Assembly (NCBI RefSeq): GCF_900217795.1
Contig: NZ_OBMQ01000013.1
Location: 51,490 to 115,489, forward strand
Length of the DNA stretch: 64,000 nt
Origin: Ureibacillus xyleni
GTDB taxonomy: Bacteria; Bacillota; Bacilli; Bacillales_A; Planococcaceae
Reading direction: 5' to 3'
Position numbers and translations under genes: made by a program. The notes under the pieces are model-generated. The model saw only the letters and a program-made list of their open reading frames with translations, ran no database searches and was not told where the DNA came from. Shown piece by piece: positions 36,291 through 44,711 of this stretch (position 1 is the first letter of the stretch; every line of letters starts with the position of its first letter).

Positions 36291-37211
36291 TTAATTCGAA
36301 GTTAATTTTCCTTTAGAAGCAAGCTTGTCCCAAGATTGTCCCTGATCTTTAGTTTGGAAAATATTTAAATCATTCGTAACTATGGCAATCTCTTTTTGAT
36401 TATTCGGATTTACTGCGATGTAGATAATTGGATCTTTCATTACGTCTTTTGGTAATTCAATATTGTCCTCTACACTGCTATCTAGTGTGAAAGACTTTAA
36501 ATATACTTGATTTGAGTCAAAATTTGCATAATAACCACCAGTTTCAGTTAATGTTACGTATGTAACCATTTGAGCTGGGTTTAACATTGAAAAGTTTTGC
36601 CCATAATCCTCTGAATTAAAAATCCCATCTTTAGTTCCAATTATAAGTTGCTCTTCTTTTGAAGGATGTGCAGCTAAGTTTGAAATGTAGCTTGAATTAA
36701 AACCTTTCATTGTTGCTTCAGTCCAAGTCTTTCCCTCATCCGTTGAATAATTTAATCCACTCTTAAGATTTTCAGTAGGTGTTTCATTGAGTACATATAC
36801 GGCATTTGAATCGTATCCTGCAGTTAAGTAATGGAAATCAATTTCACCATAAAAAGCTAGCTGTTCAAAACTTGCTCCTCTATCCGTACTTTTAACAAGT
36901 CCTAAAGGATTTTTAAGGTCCGAGCCTTCTTCAGGATGTCCACTTGAAAAGAATCCCTCTTTTACGGCTGAGAACCCCATATAATCATGTTTTTGACTAT
37001 TGGACTCTTTCCAACCTTCTTCACCATATTGATATAAACCATAATGGGTAGCAACAATAAATTCATTTTCTCCATTTATGTATCCTAAGCCATGTGCATG
37101 ATCTATTTGATTATTTTTTACTGCTTCGAACGAATATTCTTCTTTTGAATTACAAGCTGATAAAACCACAACCGCAGATAGTATACCAACCAAAAGTTTA
37201 AATTTTTTCAC
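36291..37211 (-). CDS. Beta-propeller lipoprotein (F510_1955/BNR-repeat type)
   Basis: A 306-residue lipoprotein (lipobox LSAC). It has repeated BNR/Asp-box elements (STDRGASFEQL, STDEGKTWTEA, SEDYGQNFSML, TKDQGQSWDKL), indicating a sortilin-like beta-propeller. NCBI names a similar family F510_1955 glycosylhydrolase, but enzymatic activity is not established and I see no clear catalytic residues. An early HAHGLGY segment could bind metal. It lies 23 bp upstream of the CcdA/DsbD-like gene and downstream of cueP in the two-component operon. GTG 37211 follows AAGGAG. Confidence 0.82.
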   Translation of the reverse strand: MKKFKLLVGILSAVVVLSACNSKEEYSFEAVKNNQIDHAHGLGYINGENEFIVATHYGLYQYGEEGWKESNSQKHDYMGFSAVKEGFFSSGHPEEGSDLKNPLGLVKSTDRGASFEQLAFYGEIDFHYLTAGYDSNAVYVLNETPTENLKSGLNYSTDEGKTWTEATMKGFNSSYISNLAAHPSKEEQLIIGTKDGIFNSEDYGQNFSMLNPAQMVTYVTLTETGGYYANFDSNQVYLKSFTLDSSVEDNIELPKDVMKDPIIYIAVNPNNQKEIAIVTNDLNIFQTKDQGQSWDKLASKGKLTSN

Positions 37212-37306
37212 AACTTTTCTCCTTTAACTTATATGAGTTTTTTACACCCTATCTTTAGATTTAATGAGTATGCTCCATAATTAAGAATGTACTTATTGAT
37301 TTTGTT

Positions 37307-37849
37307 CTAAATCAATTGCATCGTTGTAATACAAGTTCCGTCATTGTCAAATGTACTAAATTCCGACTCTACAATTTTCCCGCCTTGCTCAATTTTAATT
37401 TGATATGTTTGTTCACGTGGTAACCACAAGTTAATAAATCCGTTTGCTTGTGATTCCAATGTTTTATCAACTATGACATTTCCTTCTGTATCTTCAATGT
37501 ACACATGAAATTGTTCATTTACTAATTCACCTTGGCAACCTGTTAGACTATGGTTTTCACAAGGATGTGTTTCATTAACGTAAGGGGCAATTGAGACAAA
37601 AAACTCGTCTTCTGGTAATTCATAAGCTTTTTCATTTCCATCATTATCTGTTACAAGCAGTTGTTCCGAAGTAATAGAAGCAGACTTAGCTGTAACATTA
37701 CGTACGCTATAATCATAGACTAATTCCTTAATATCTTCTGTTTCAACTTTTTCCGCAGTATTTTCTCTTTTTTCATTTTCTCCATTACAAGCTACTAAAA
37801 AAATTATTCCAAATAAAGTAATTGCAAATACTTTGACTTTAGCTTTCAT
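37307..37849 (-). CDS. cueP: CueP-family copper-binding lipoprotein
   Basis: A 180-residue lipoprotein (lipobox FLVAC). The CueP signature is intact: DEFFVSIAPYVNETHPCENHSLTGCQGEL, with two Cys and two His, and a third Cys in GTCITTMQL. In Salmonella, periplasmic CueP binds copper and supplies it to SodC. ATG 37849 follows AAAGAGGCG; an upstream in-frame ATG at 37870 lacks a site. It starts only 29 bp after the response regulator gene, so sensor, regulator and copper protein are one operon. Confidence 0.9.
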   Translation of the reverse strand: MKAKVKVFAITLFGIIFLVACNGENEKRENTAEKVETEDIKELVYDYSVRNVTAKSASITSEQLLVTDNDGNEKAYELPEDEFFVSIAPYVNETHPCENHSLTGCQGELVNEQFHVYIEDTEGNVIVDKTLESQANGFINLWLPREQTYQIKIEQGGKIVESEFSTFDNDGTCITTMQLI

Positions 37850-37877
37850 TTTGTTTCGCCTCTTTTTCATTTAAAAG

Positions 37878-38558
37878 TTAGTTCCACTTATATCCTATTC
37901 CCCAGGCAGTCTTTAAAAATTCGTTTGTTGGAAAACCAGCTCTTTTAAGTTTATCCCTCAAATTTCGAATATGAGAATCTACTGTTCTTATATCTGTATC
38001 TGTTTCATATTCCCAAGCAGCATTCAGCAATTCTTCACGCGTATAAGTTTTAGATGGTCGGGAAATTAACGCTTTCAATATATAAAATTCCTTTAACGTG
38101 AGTTGGGTCGTTAAATCCCGATACTGTAAGGAATAATTTTCTGTATCTAATAGATATTCATTGTGACTTATATTTAGATTATTGTCTTTTTCAACTTCCG
38201 AAAAACGACGTAATAGGGCACTTACTCGTGCAATCAATTCCCTTTCATCAAAAGGCTTAGCAATATAATCATCAGCCCCAATGTTTAACCCCTTTACCAA
38301 ATCTAATTTATCTGATCTTGCGGTAAGCATAATAATTGGAACCTTTGAAAATTCACGTATCTCTTTACATACTTCCCATCCATCTATTTCAGGCATCATT
38401 ACATCTAAAAGAACAAGATTTATTTTCTCTCTCTTAAGAATTTCTATTGCCCTTTTTCCACTTGTTTCCTTAATGCACTTAATCCCTTGTGGCATGAGAA
38501 ATAATTCAACTAAATCTAACATCCTTGGTTCGTCATCTACTAAAAGAACTGTTTGCAT
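37878..38558 (-). CDS. OmpR/PhoB-family response regulator
   Basis: A 226-residue regulator. The receiver domain has the phosphoacceptor Asp in LVLLDVMMPEIDGWE (about residue 51) and Lys in YIAKPF; the C-terminal winged helix (about 130-226) has TYTREELLNAAWEYETD and VDSHIRNLRDKLKRAG. OmpR-family dimers bind tandem half-sites about 10-11 bp apart, which fits the TCTGCATA-N3-TCTCCATA boxes in this window, including the one at the start of its own operon. That link is inferred. It follows the kinase gene by 19 bp. Confidence 0.93.
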   Translation of the reverse strand: MQTVLLVDDEPRMLDLVELFLMPQGIKCIKETSGKRAIEILKREKINLVLLDVMMPEIDGWEVCKEIREFSKVPIIMLTARSDKLDLVKGLNIGADDYIAKPFDERELIARVSALLRRFSEVEKDNNLNISHNEYLLDTENYSLQYRDLTTQLTLKEFYILKALISRPSKTYTREELLNAAWEYETDTDIRTVDSHIRNLRDKLKRAGFPTNEFLKTAWGIGYKWN

Positions 38559-38577
38559 TTAACCATTAAACCTCCTC

Positions 38578-39936
38578 TTATATTGTAATCTTAAAAGTAC
38601 TACCTTCTCCTAGTTTACTTTTAACCTCGATTGTACCCCCATGTGCCTCGACTAATTCTTTCACAACAGCAAGTCCAATTCCTGAACCACCGTATGCTCG
38701 TGAACGTGATTTCTCTACTCGATATAACTTCTCAAAAATAAACTCAATTTCATCTGCTGGAATCCCAATTCCCGTATCAATTACTGAAATAATTGTTTTT
38801 TCATCTTTTTTATAGGCTTTTAAGGTAACTTCCGAATTTTCATTTGAATATTTTAAAGAATTATCTAGTAGATTTAGGATGATTTGTTCTAACCGGATAG
38901 AATCCGCATATATTTGGAAGTCACTTTCACAAACAAGGTTGAGTCTTATTTTTTTTACTTCATATGAAGGAACAACCAATTTACAGATATTTTCTAAAAA
39001 TGAATTGGCCCAAAAGTATTCCTTCGAAACGGTAAATGAGGTTTCATCCATCCTAGCCAAATCTAATAAATTTTTTACTAGATCTTTCATTCGATCCGAC
39101 TCTTCACCAATAATTTCAAGATAATGTTCACGTTCCTCTTCACTCAACCCTTTTCTCATAGCAATTTTTGAATAACCAATCAAATAAGTTAATGGGGTAC
39201 TTAACTCATGAGCAATGGATGCTAGAAATTCATTTCTCTCATCCTTTAAGCGTTCTAAATCATTCGCTAATTTATAAATGGAACCTGACAAATCACCTAA
39301 TTCATCTTTTCCTAAATAAGGTAAACTTACGTTAAAATCACCCTTGCTTAATTTCTCAGTTGCTTCTTTCATACGGATTAAAGGTCTTGTAAGAATTTTT
39401 GAAAGTAACGCATACACAATAAATAAAACAATAAAACTTGCAATGCCCGATATAATAAAATGCTTATTCATGTTATTAACCATTTGATTTATTGAGGTTG
39501 TACTTTGAAACATAAGGACATAGCCAGATTGATCATTTGCTTTGTATGGGTGAGCGCTCACAATATACGATGAATTTCTCCAATCTGAAACTAATATTTT
39601 ATCCTTTTCATTATTAAGGTCGCTTATTAAAAGTTGATACTCTTCTTGCAACATATAAGATTTATCCGAGCTACTAATAATGTCACCTGTCGAGTTTGTA
39701 ATCATCACTTCTCGGTTTTCATTTTTCTCCATTAGAATGATATGTTTTATCGTCGAATCTGAATAATTTTCGATTAACACATCTCGGTGATTCGCACCAT
39801 TTGCTAGTAACAAAGAAAACTCTTCCTCCGCTCTAGTATGGATGATACTTTGATGAAGGTAATACATAAGAGAGGATTCCATTATTAGTACCACTATAAA
39901 AAAGCATATTGCTAATTTTGTAGAGATTTTATTCAT
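38578..39936 (-). CDS. Sensor histidine kinase with extracytoplasmic sensor
   Basis: A 452-residue kinase: membrane helix (about 8-28), extracellular sensor of about 130 residues, second helix (about 160-180), HAMP domain, phosphoacceptor His in ASIAHELSTPLTYL (about 243), and ATP-binding motifs NLLDNSLKYS, DTGIGIPADE and GGSGIGLAVV. The sensor loop has few His or Cys, so direct copper binding is not obvious; it may read disulfide or wall state. It is transcribed between ccdA2 and the response regulator. Confidence 0.92.
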   Translation of the reverse strand: MNKISTKLAICFFIVVLIMESSLMYYLHQSIIHTRAEEEFSLLLANGANHRDVLIENYSDSTIKHIILMEKNENREVMITNSTGDIISSSDKSYMLQEEYQLLISDLNNEKDKILVSDWRNSSYIVSAHPYKANDQSGYVLMFQSTTSINQMVNNMNKHFIISGIASFIVLFIVYALLSKILTRPLIRMKEATEKLSKGDFNVSLPYLGKDELGDLSGSIYKLANDLERLKDERNEFLASIAHELSTPLTYLIGYSKIAMRKGLSEEEREHYLEIIGEESDRMKDLVKNLLDLARMDETSFTVSKEYFWANSFLENICKLVVPSYEVKKIRLNLVCESDFQIYADSIRLEQIILNLLDNSLKYSNENSEVTLKAYKKDEKTIISVIDTGIGIPADEIEFIFEKLYRVEKSRSRAYGGSGIGLAVVKELVEAHGGTIEVKSKLGEGSTFKITI

Positions 39937-40017
39937 TTTCCTATTGCTCCTCTCACATCAAAAGAAGTCTTATGAAGAACATATATATATTCTGTAGTAT
40001 CTCTGCCTCATTTCCCC

Positions 40018-40728
40018 TTAAAATCCTGTGAAACCCCCAAAAAGTAGAGTTAAAAATGCAATAATTTTTGTCATCATATCAAAATACAATAGGATTCCCA
40101 TCACGATCATAATAACGCCACCTATTTTCATAAAAAAACCACTTCGTTTTTGAAGAAACTTCATTTTCCCTATAAATAAGGACATAATTAAAAATGGTAT
40201 AGAGAAACCAAGTACATAAAATAGCATATACCACATGCCTCTACTTGGGTCCGAAATACCTAAAGCAATAACTCCAGCTAGAATTGGTCCTGTACAAGGG
40301 GTCCAACCTGCAGCAAATCCCATACCAATAATGACAGAACCAAGATATCCCTTTGGTCTTCTCTTAAACTGAAATCTCTTTTCTGATTGTAGAAAATCAA
40401 ATTTTAAGAAGCCTAAAATGACTAAGCCAAAAATGACAATAATAATTGCACCGACTTGTCTAAGTAAATCTTGATACTGAATAAAAAGTGTACCAATAAA
40501 TGAAGTTGAAAATCCTAAAGCCATAAAGATTATAGAAAATCCAAATAAGAACAGTAATGTATGAACTAACGCTTTTCGATTAAATATTCCTTTTTCTTCT
40601 TTCAGTTCGCTAAAGGATATTCCAGTTACATAAGAAAGAAACGCTGGGTAAAGCGGTAGTGAACACGGTGATATAAAAGACAAGAACCCCGCTCCAAATG
40701 CAAGAAAGAAATTTAATTGTTCAAACAA
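40018..40728 (-). CDS. ccdA: CcdA-type thiol/electron transporter (copy 2)
   Basis: A 236-residue six-helix protein nearly identical in pattern to the gene at 14997-15704: FISPCSLPLYPAFLSYVTGIS, GWTPCTGPILAGVIAL and the same C-terminus ...LLFGGFTGF. The start is TTG 40728, as in copy 1. It is the first gene of the ccdA2-kinase-regulator-cueP-propeller-CcdA/DsbD-like run under the tandem-box promoter at 40811-40844. Two close CcdA copies on one replicon suggest duplication followed by separate regulation. Confidence 0.92.
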   Translation of the reverse strand: MFEQLNFFLAFGAGFLSFISPCSLPLYPAFLSYVTGISFSELKEEKGIFNRKALVHTLLFLFGFSIIFMALGFSTSFIGTLFIQYQDLLRQVGAIIIVIFGLVILGFLKFDFLQSEKRFQFKRRPKGYLGSVIIGMGFAAGWTPCTGPILAGVIALGISDPSRGMWYMLFYVLGFSIPFLIMSLFIGKMKFLQKRSGFFMKIGGVIMIVMGILLYFDMMTKIIAFLTLLFGGFTGF

Positions 40729-40810
40729 ATAATTTCACTAATCCTTTCTACAACTTGCTCATTGTTTTGTACTAGTGACTATCGTAAAAAATAGATAGTT
40801 ATACGAAGTT

Positions 40811-40844
40811 AGTATAAACAATAAATGTGGAGAAAATATGCAGA
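40811..40844 (-). promoter_or_regulatory. Tandem-box promoter of the ccdA2-two-component operon
   Basis: Minus strand: TCTGCATA, 3 bp, TCTCCACA, 9 bp, TATACT (40811-40816). It heads the operon encoding the response regulator, which suggests positive autoregulation. Confidence 0.68.
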
Positions 40845-40905
40845 CACTTAGAACTCTTTGAAAGATACTTTTAACTTAAAAGCATGTTTACACACGGATG
40901 AAAAT

Positions 40906-40949
40906 AAAATAACACCGACTTTTCTATAGAGAAAAATCGGTGTTATTTT
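40906..40949. terminator. Bidirectional-looking terminator
   Basis: AAAATAACACCGA pairs with TCGGTGTTATTTT. On the minus strand it would end the ECF S-component transcript and insulate the operon promoter at 40811. The remaining gap 40729-41168 otherwise holds the repeat at 41098. Confidence 0.75.
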
Positions 40950-41097
40950 TGATTTATTTTTTTATACCTTTTTCACATTGTCATTGAAAATAATTACATC
41001 GCTAAAAATCCAACCTCTTTTCTCGTATTCATGACTTGATACTTTATTGCTGATTGAAAAATTCCCCTATACTTATTCTTACAGGACGGAGAATTAT

Positions 41098-41134
41098 AGA
41101 ATAGAAAACTTTAACCTAGAAAAGAATAGAATAG
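41098..41134 (+). repeat. AGAATAGAAAA direct repeat, copy 1
   Basis: AGAATAGAAAACTTTAACCT followed by AGAAAAGAATAGAATAG. Related units in the same orientation lie at 43271 and 44901, and a shorter one (AGAATAGAAAACCTCATAAA) at 43118. GGACGGAG lies just upstream, at 41084. Confidence 0.6.
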
Positions 41135-41168
41135 ATTATCGTAGAAATATATTTTTTGCTTATAGCTA

Positions 41169-41708
41169 CTACTTAAAATAGGATACTTTTTTCAAGACAA
41201 TACAAACTGGTATGGCAATAATAATACCTAAAACATTTTGAACGAGGTCTCCAGGAATAGAAGCTAAAGGTGCAATCCAATTACCATATAGAATCCCTTC
41301 ACCAATGTAATAAACAGCTACCATAAATGGAATAGATATAATTGTTGCAGTTACGTTTAAAGCAATGCTATTACCTTTGCGATCATTTGACCAAGCTATT
41401 TTACCAACTATGTATCCTTGTAAACCACGTGCTACAATGGTGATAGGTGCCCACAACATCCAACCTCCGACTACATCAAATAACCCCATCCCTAACGCAC
41501 CTGCAAGAGCCCCTTTTTTAGGACCAAATAAAATTGATGCAATAAAAAGCATGGCTGTCCCTAAATGAACCAAACCTCCATTTGCAGTTATTGGTAATTT
41601 GATATTCAAAAAGACTGTAGAAACGAAAACAAGTGCAACTAACATTGCCGTAATAATCAATTCAAAGGTCTTTTGACGTGACTCAGAATAACTTTGTGTA
41701 TTTTGCAT
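41169..41708 (-). CDS. ECF transporter S component, probably for a B6 vitamer
   Basis: A 179-residue membrane protein with about six helices. The S-component pattern includes NGGLVHLGTAMLFIASILFGPKKGALAGALGMGLFDVVGGW. S components bind a vitamin and dock on a shared EcfA/A'/T energising module, which is not in this window and must come from elsewhere in the cell. The neighbouring divergent pyridoxamine kinase gene suggests pyridoxine-type substrates (PdxU-like); a hydroxymethylpyrimidine transporter is the main alternative. ATG 41708 follows AAAGGG. Confidence 0.8.
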   Translation of the reverse strand: MQNTQSYSESRQKTFELIITAMLVALVFVSTVFLNIKLPITANGGLVHLGTAMLFIASILFGPKKGALAGALGMGLFDVVGGWMLWAPITIVARGLQGYIVGKIAWSNDRKGNSIALNVTATIISIPFMVAVYYIGEGILYGNWIAPLASIPGDLVQNVLGIIIAIPVCIVLKKVSYFK

Positions 41709-41931
41709 ATTTTTAACCCTTTCTAATTATTAGAATTTACCGATTACTTTAGCAAATTAGTGATATCTATAAAAGTGCCAATTTCTTAAAAAACTTAGGT
41801 GTCAGTTGGTATTTAATATAGAAAATACAAGTCTTAAAAAGGAGCTTTGAAAACTGCAAAAACGTGTTCTATAAATTTACAATAATCTCTCATATGTTTT
41901 CTAAATGATTTTAAAAGCGCACTCACATAAC

Positions 41932-41988
41932 CTACCTCAACTATCGGTGATTTTCCCCATATTTTATTTGTGGTAAAGTATGAGGTAG
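41932..41988. promoter_or_regulatory. Inverted repeat between the ECF gene and pdxK
   Basis: CTACCTCA (41932-41939) and TGAGGTAG (41981-41988) are perfect inverted copies in the divergent spacer, close to the pdxK start. Their spacing (41 bp) is close to four helical turns, so a repressor could bind both. No riboswitch fold was recognised. Confidence 0.4.
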
Positions 41989-42009
41989 ATAGATTTATTG
42001 GAGGTTATT

Positions 42010-42858
42010 ATGAAAAAAGTCGCTGTAATACAGGATTTATCCTCTTTTGGAAAATGTTCGTTAACAGCTGCGATTCCGGTTCTTTCAGTGATGGGCGTGC
42101 AGGCATGTCCTTTACCAACTGCTATATTAACTGCACAAACTGGTTATCCAAGTTTCTTTTGTGAGGATTTCACATCTAAAATGAACTACTTCATAGAGGA
42201 ATGGAGCAAGCTTAATAGAAATTTTGACGGAATCTATACTGGCTTTGTTACTGGCCAAGAGCAAATTCATAACATTTTTCTTTTTTTAGATAAATTTCTT
42301 ACAAAGGAAACACTTTTACTTGTTGATCCTGTAATGGGGGACACGGGAGAAGTCTATAAACTTTTTACCGATGAATTGCTAGTACGAATGAAAGAACTTG
42401 TAAAGTGTGCAAATGTGATAACACCCAATGTTACAGAGTGCTGTTTGTTAACCGGATTATCCTATGAGAAGTTACATAGCTATACAAATGAAAAAGATTT
42501 TATAAAAGCTGTAGAAGAAGCCGGAAATACATTGCAACAAGAAACGCATGCTCAGGTTATTATCACTGGAGTAAACCCGCCATCAAGAGATCTAAATAGA
42601 AGGTTAATTGGTAATATGTATTTAGATGGAAGTAAAGCTTATTATAGTGCAATGGCGTATAACGGTAAAAGCTATTCAGGTACGGGTGATTTATTTGCAT
42701 CTGTGATCATGGGGGGCATGATGCGTGGAGATAACTTGGAAAAAACCATAGAGCTTGCAGAGGCATTTCTAACAGCATCCATTCATGATACCTACATTGA
42801 ACTAATTCCTGACATAGAAGGAGTTAACTTCGAAAAATACTTGAAAATGTTATTATAA
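42010..42858 (+). CDS. pdxK: Pyridoxal/pyridoxamine kinase (PdxK/PdxY family)
   Basis: A 282-residue ribokinase-fold enzyme that phosphorylates pyridoxine, pyridoxal and pyridoxamine. Family motifs are IQDLSSFGKCSLTAAIPVLS near the start, VDPVMGDTGEVY, ITPNVTECCLLTG and the anion-hole motif GTGDLFAS. ATG 42010 follows GGAGG at 5-bp spacing. It is divergent from the S-component gene and ends at a strong terminator. Together they would allow uptake and trapping of vitamin B6. Confidence 0.93.
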   Translation: MKKVAVIQDLSSFGKCSLTAAIPVLSVMGVQACPLPTAILTAQTGYPSFFCEDFTSKMNYFIEEWSKLNRNFDGIYTGFVTGQEQIHNIFLFLDKFLTKETLLLVDPVMGDTGEVYKLFTDELLVRMKELVKCANVITPNVTECCLLTGLSYEKLHSYTNEKDFIKAVEEAGNTLQQETHAQVIITGVNPPSRDLNRRLIGNMYLDGSKAYYSAMAYNGKSYSGTGDLFASVIMGGMMRGDNLEKTIELAEAFLTASIHDTYIELIPDIEGVNFEKYLKMLL

Positions 42859-42963
42859 AATCTAAACGTTGTGAATTATTTGAAATAGTGGTAAATGCTA
42901 TATAAACAAATGTATTTGGACTAACCCTCAAATATTGTTAATATCAATACCTACACTAAAGAT

Positions 42964-42997
42964 GAATGGCTACTTTTTACGTAGCTATTCATTTTTT
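42964..42997 (+). terminator. Terminator of pdxK
   Basis: GAATGGCTAC pairs with GTAGCTATTC, followed by a T7 run. Confidence 0.85.
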
Positions 42998-43270
42998 TCT
43001 TCTATTAATTTCGTTACTCAAAAGTTATAAATTTATGTTTTATATTTCGGAAATTATATCGTTATTTATGACATAAGAGTATCAGCCAACTATAGTACTG
43101 TCCTTGCTCAAATTTTTAGAATAGAAAACCTCATAAATTGGGAAAAAGGGAAAAATACATACTCTATACTTCGCATTCCATCAAAACTCCAAAATATCTT
43201 GCATAAAATCTAAAAAATTAGCATAGAACTCCATAGAATAGAATACAAATAAAATAGAGATGCATATAAA

Positions 43271-43305
43271 AGAATAGAAAAGTTTAGAGTAGAAATGAAT
43301 AGGAC
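43271..43305 (+). repeat. AGAATAGAAAA direct repeat, copy 2
   Basis: AGAATAGAAAAGTTTAGAGT followed by AGAAATGAATAGGAC, immediately upstream of the HTH coiled-coil gene. Related shorter units (AGAATAGAAAACC at 43118; ATAGAATAGAATAC at about 43232) lie in the same 460-bp spacer, which otherwise holds only the pdxK terminator. Confidence 0.6.
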
Positions 43306-43319
43306 GGAGTGTGAAAACT

Positions 43320-44228
43320 ATGGTAGATACAAATGTAGTTAAAGCTAAAATATTAGAACTTATTCAAGATGACCCCTTATTTTCCGTTATACGTGAAACC
43401 CCATTAGAAGAAGTGCTTTATAATGATGTGTATTTAACAGATATCATTGATAAAAAGTACTATTCCACACCCGAAGTAGCAAGTTGGTTTGAGATTACCG
43501 ATGCTCAACTACGCTATTATATTAAACCATTTGAAAGTTATATTTTTGATGATGAAGCAGATAACCCAACTACTCCAACCGTTATTCGATTGAACTTCCC
43601 AGCAATTTTAAGACTTCGAATGATTTTATTGTTAAAAGACGAGTACAGAGTAAAAGGACTAAAACGATTACTCGACATCGATGAAAATGGTTATGTTGTC
43701 AAACAACGAAAAGTTTCAACAGAAATAGATAAACCAGACGAATTAGCAAATAAAGTAGATGTATTAAGTAATGTGATGCAGCAAATCTTACAAACTGGAT
43801 TATTTGAGTTACAAGAAAATATTGAAAGCGGATCTACTCAAATCACTCTGAATCAAGACATTCTCTCGCAAAATATAAAAACATTAACTTCCGAAACAAC
43901 GGAACAGCTTACAGAAATACAGAAAAGTACAGAAAAGATTCAAGAAGAAAACCAAACATTAAAAAAACAATTAGAGGTTATACAAGAACGATCCAAAACA
44001 GATATTGTTCAAAAAATTAGAGAACGTCAAATCGAAAATAAGGTAATCAATACATTACGTAAAGAGGCATTTGAGCAATTTGAAAACGAAAAAAAATCAG
44101 GATTCTTCGCAAAATTTTTTCGTTCTTCGCAAATAGAAATGGAAAAAGAACAATTTGTGTCAACTTATATACAGGAACATTTATATAACAGCTTACAGTC
44201 AGAGCTTGAACGATACTATGGAGAATAA
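43320..44228 (+). CDS. MerR-type HTH protein with long coiled coil (RacA-like architecture)
   Basis: A 302-residue protein. The N-terminus has a MerR-like helix-turn-helix (YYSTPEVASWFEITDAQLRYYIKPFESYI, about 45-75) that continues into a second DNA-binding helix. Residues of about 150-235 form a strong coiled coil (QKSTEKIQEENQTLKKQLEVIQE), and the basic C-terminus contains GFFAKFF. The HTH-plus-coiled-coil layout is that of RacA and some plasmid segregation or regulatory proteins. AGAATAGAAAA repeats flank the gene and could be its binding sites. ATG 43320 was chosen; a GTG three codons upstream is possible. Confidence 0.72.
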   Translation: MVDTNVVKAKILELIQDDPLFSVIRETPLEEVLYNDVYLTDIIDKKYYSTPEVASWFEITDAQLRYYIKPFESYIFDDEADNPTTPTVIRLNFPAILRLRMILLLKDEYRVKGLKRLLDIDENGYVVKQRKVSTEIDKPDELANKVDVLSNVMQQILQTGLFELQENIESGSTQITLNQDILSQNIKTLTSETTEQLTEIQKSTEKIQEENQTLKKQLEVIQERSKTDIVQKIRERQIENKVINTLRKEAFEQFENEKKSGFFAKFFRSSQIEMEKEQFVSTYIQEHLYNSLQSELERYYGE

Positions 44229-44256
44229 TATCTAAATTATATGAAATCCTGCTAAT

Positions 44257-44671
44257 CTAATATTGATAACGGAAATCTACTTATAAATGAATACAATGAA
44301 GAAAATGATACGCTAAACGATCTTTTAACACAGTATAAAGGGTACGCTGAGGGGAATGAAGAATTAAAAAGCTGTTTTGAACAAGAAAAGTCCAATTTGC
44401 TACAACAAGCTAATGAACAAGTCCAGCAGCTTGAGACAGCACTTGAAAATGCAAAATCAAATTATGAACGCGAACTTAAAATCATGCAAGAGCGTAAAGA
44501 ACTTGAACGTGAAAAGGTTTTAGTAGAGGTAGACGTGAATACCAAGCAAAATTCCAAGCACAAATCGATAAATACAACGACAAACTAGCTGAACTTCATG
44601 CTGAAAATGAACGTATTTGTGCTAGTTATAAGGCAAAATTAAAAGCAGCTAGACAACCTAAAGACAAATAA
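44257..44671 (+). pseudogene. Frameshifted coiled-coil protein remnant
   Basis: From 44257 an open frame without a start codon encodes a coiled coil (NEYNEENDTLNDLLTQYKGY, LLQQANEQVQQLETALENAK, KIMQERKELEREKVLVEV). Near 44530 the sense continues in the next frame (REYQAKFQAQIDKYNDKLAEL ... KAARQPKDK) to TAA 44671. The 5' end is missing and the frame is broken, so it is a decayed gene, possibly a partner or paralogue of the upstream coiled-coil protein. Confidence 0.6.
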
Positions 44672-44711
44672 TAAAAACGTGCTACAAGAAATGGATCTAC
44701 TCCAATTCCTT

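Noticed and set aside
43320..44228. Calling the HTH coiled-coil protein a metal-responsive MerR regulator
   Set aside because: It has no Cys metal site, and the long coiled coil and basic tail differ from metal MerR proteins.
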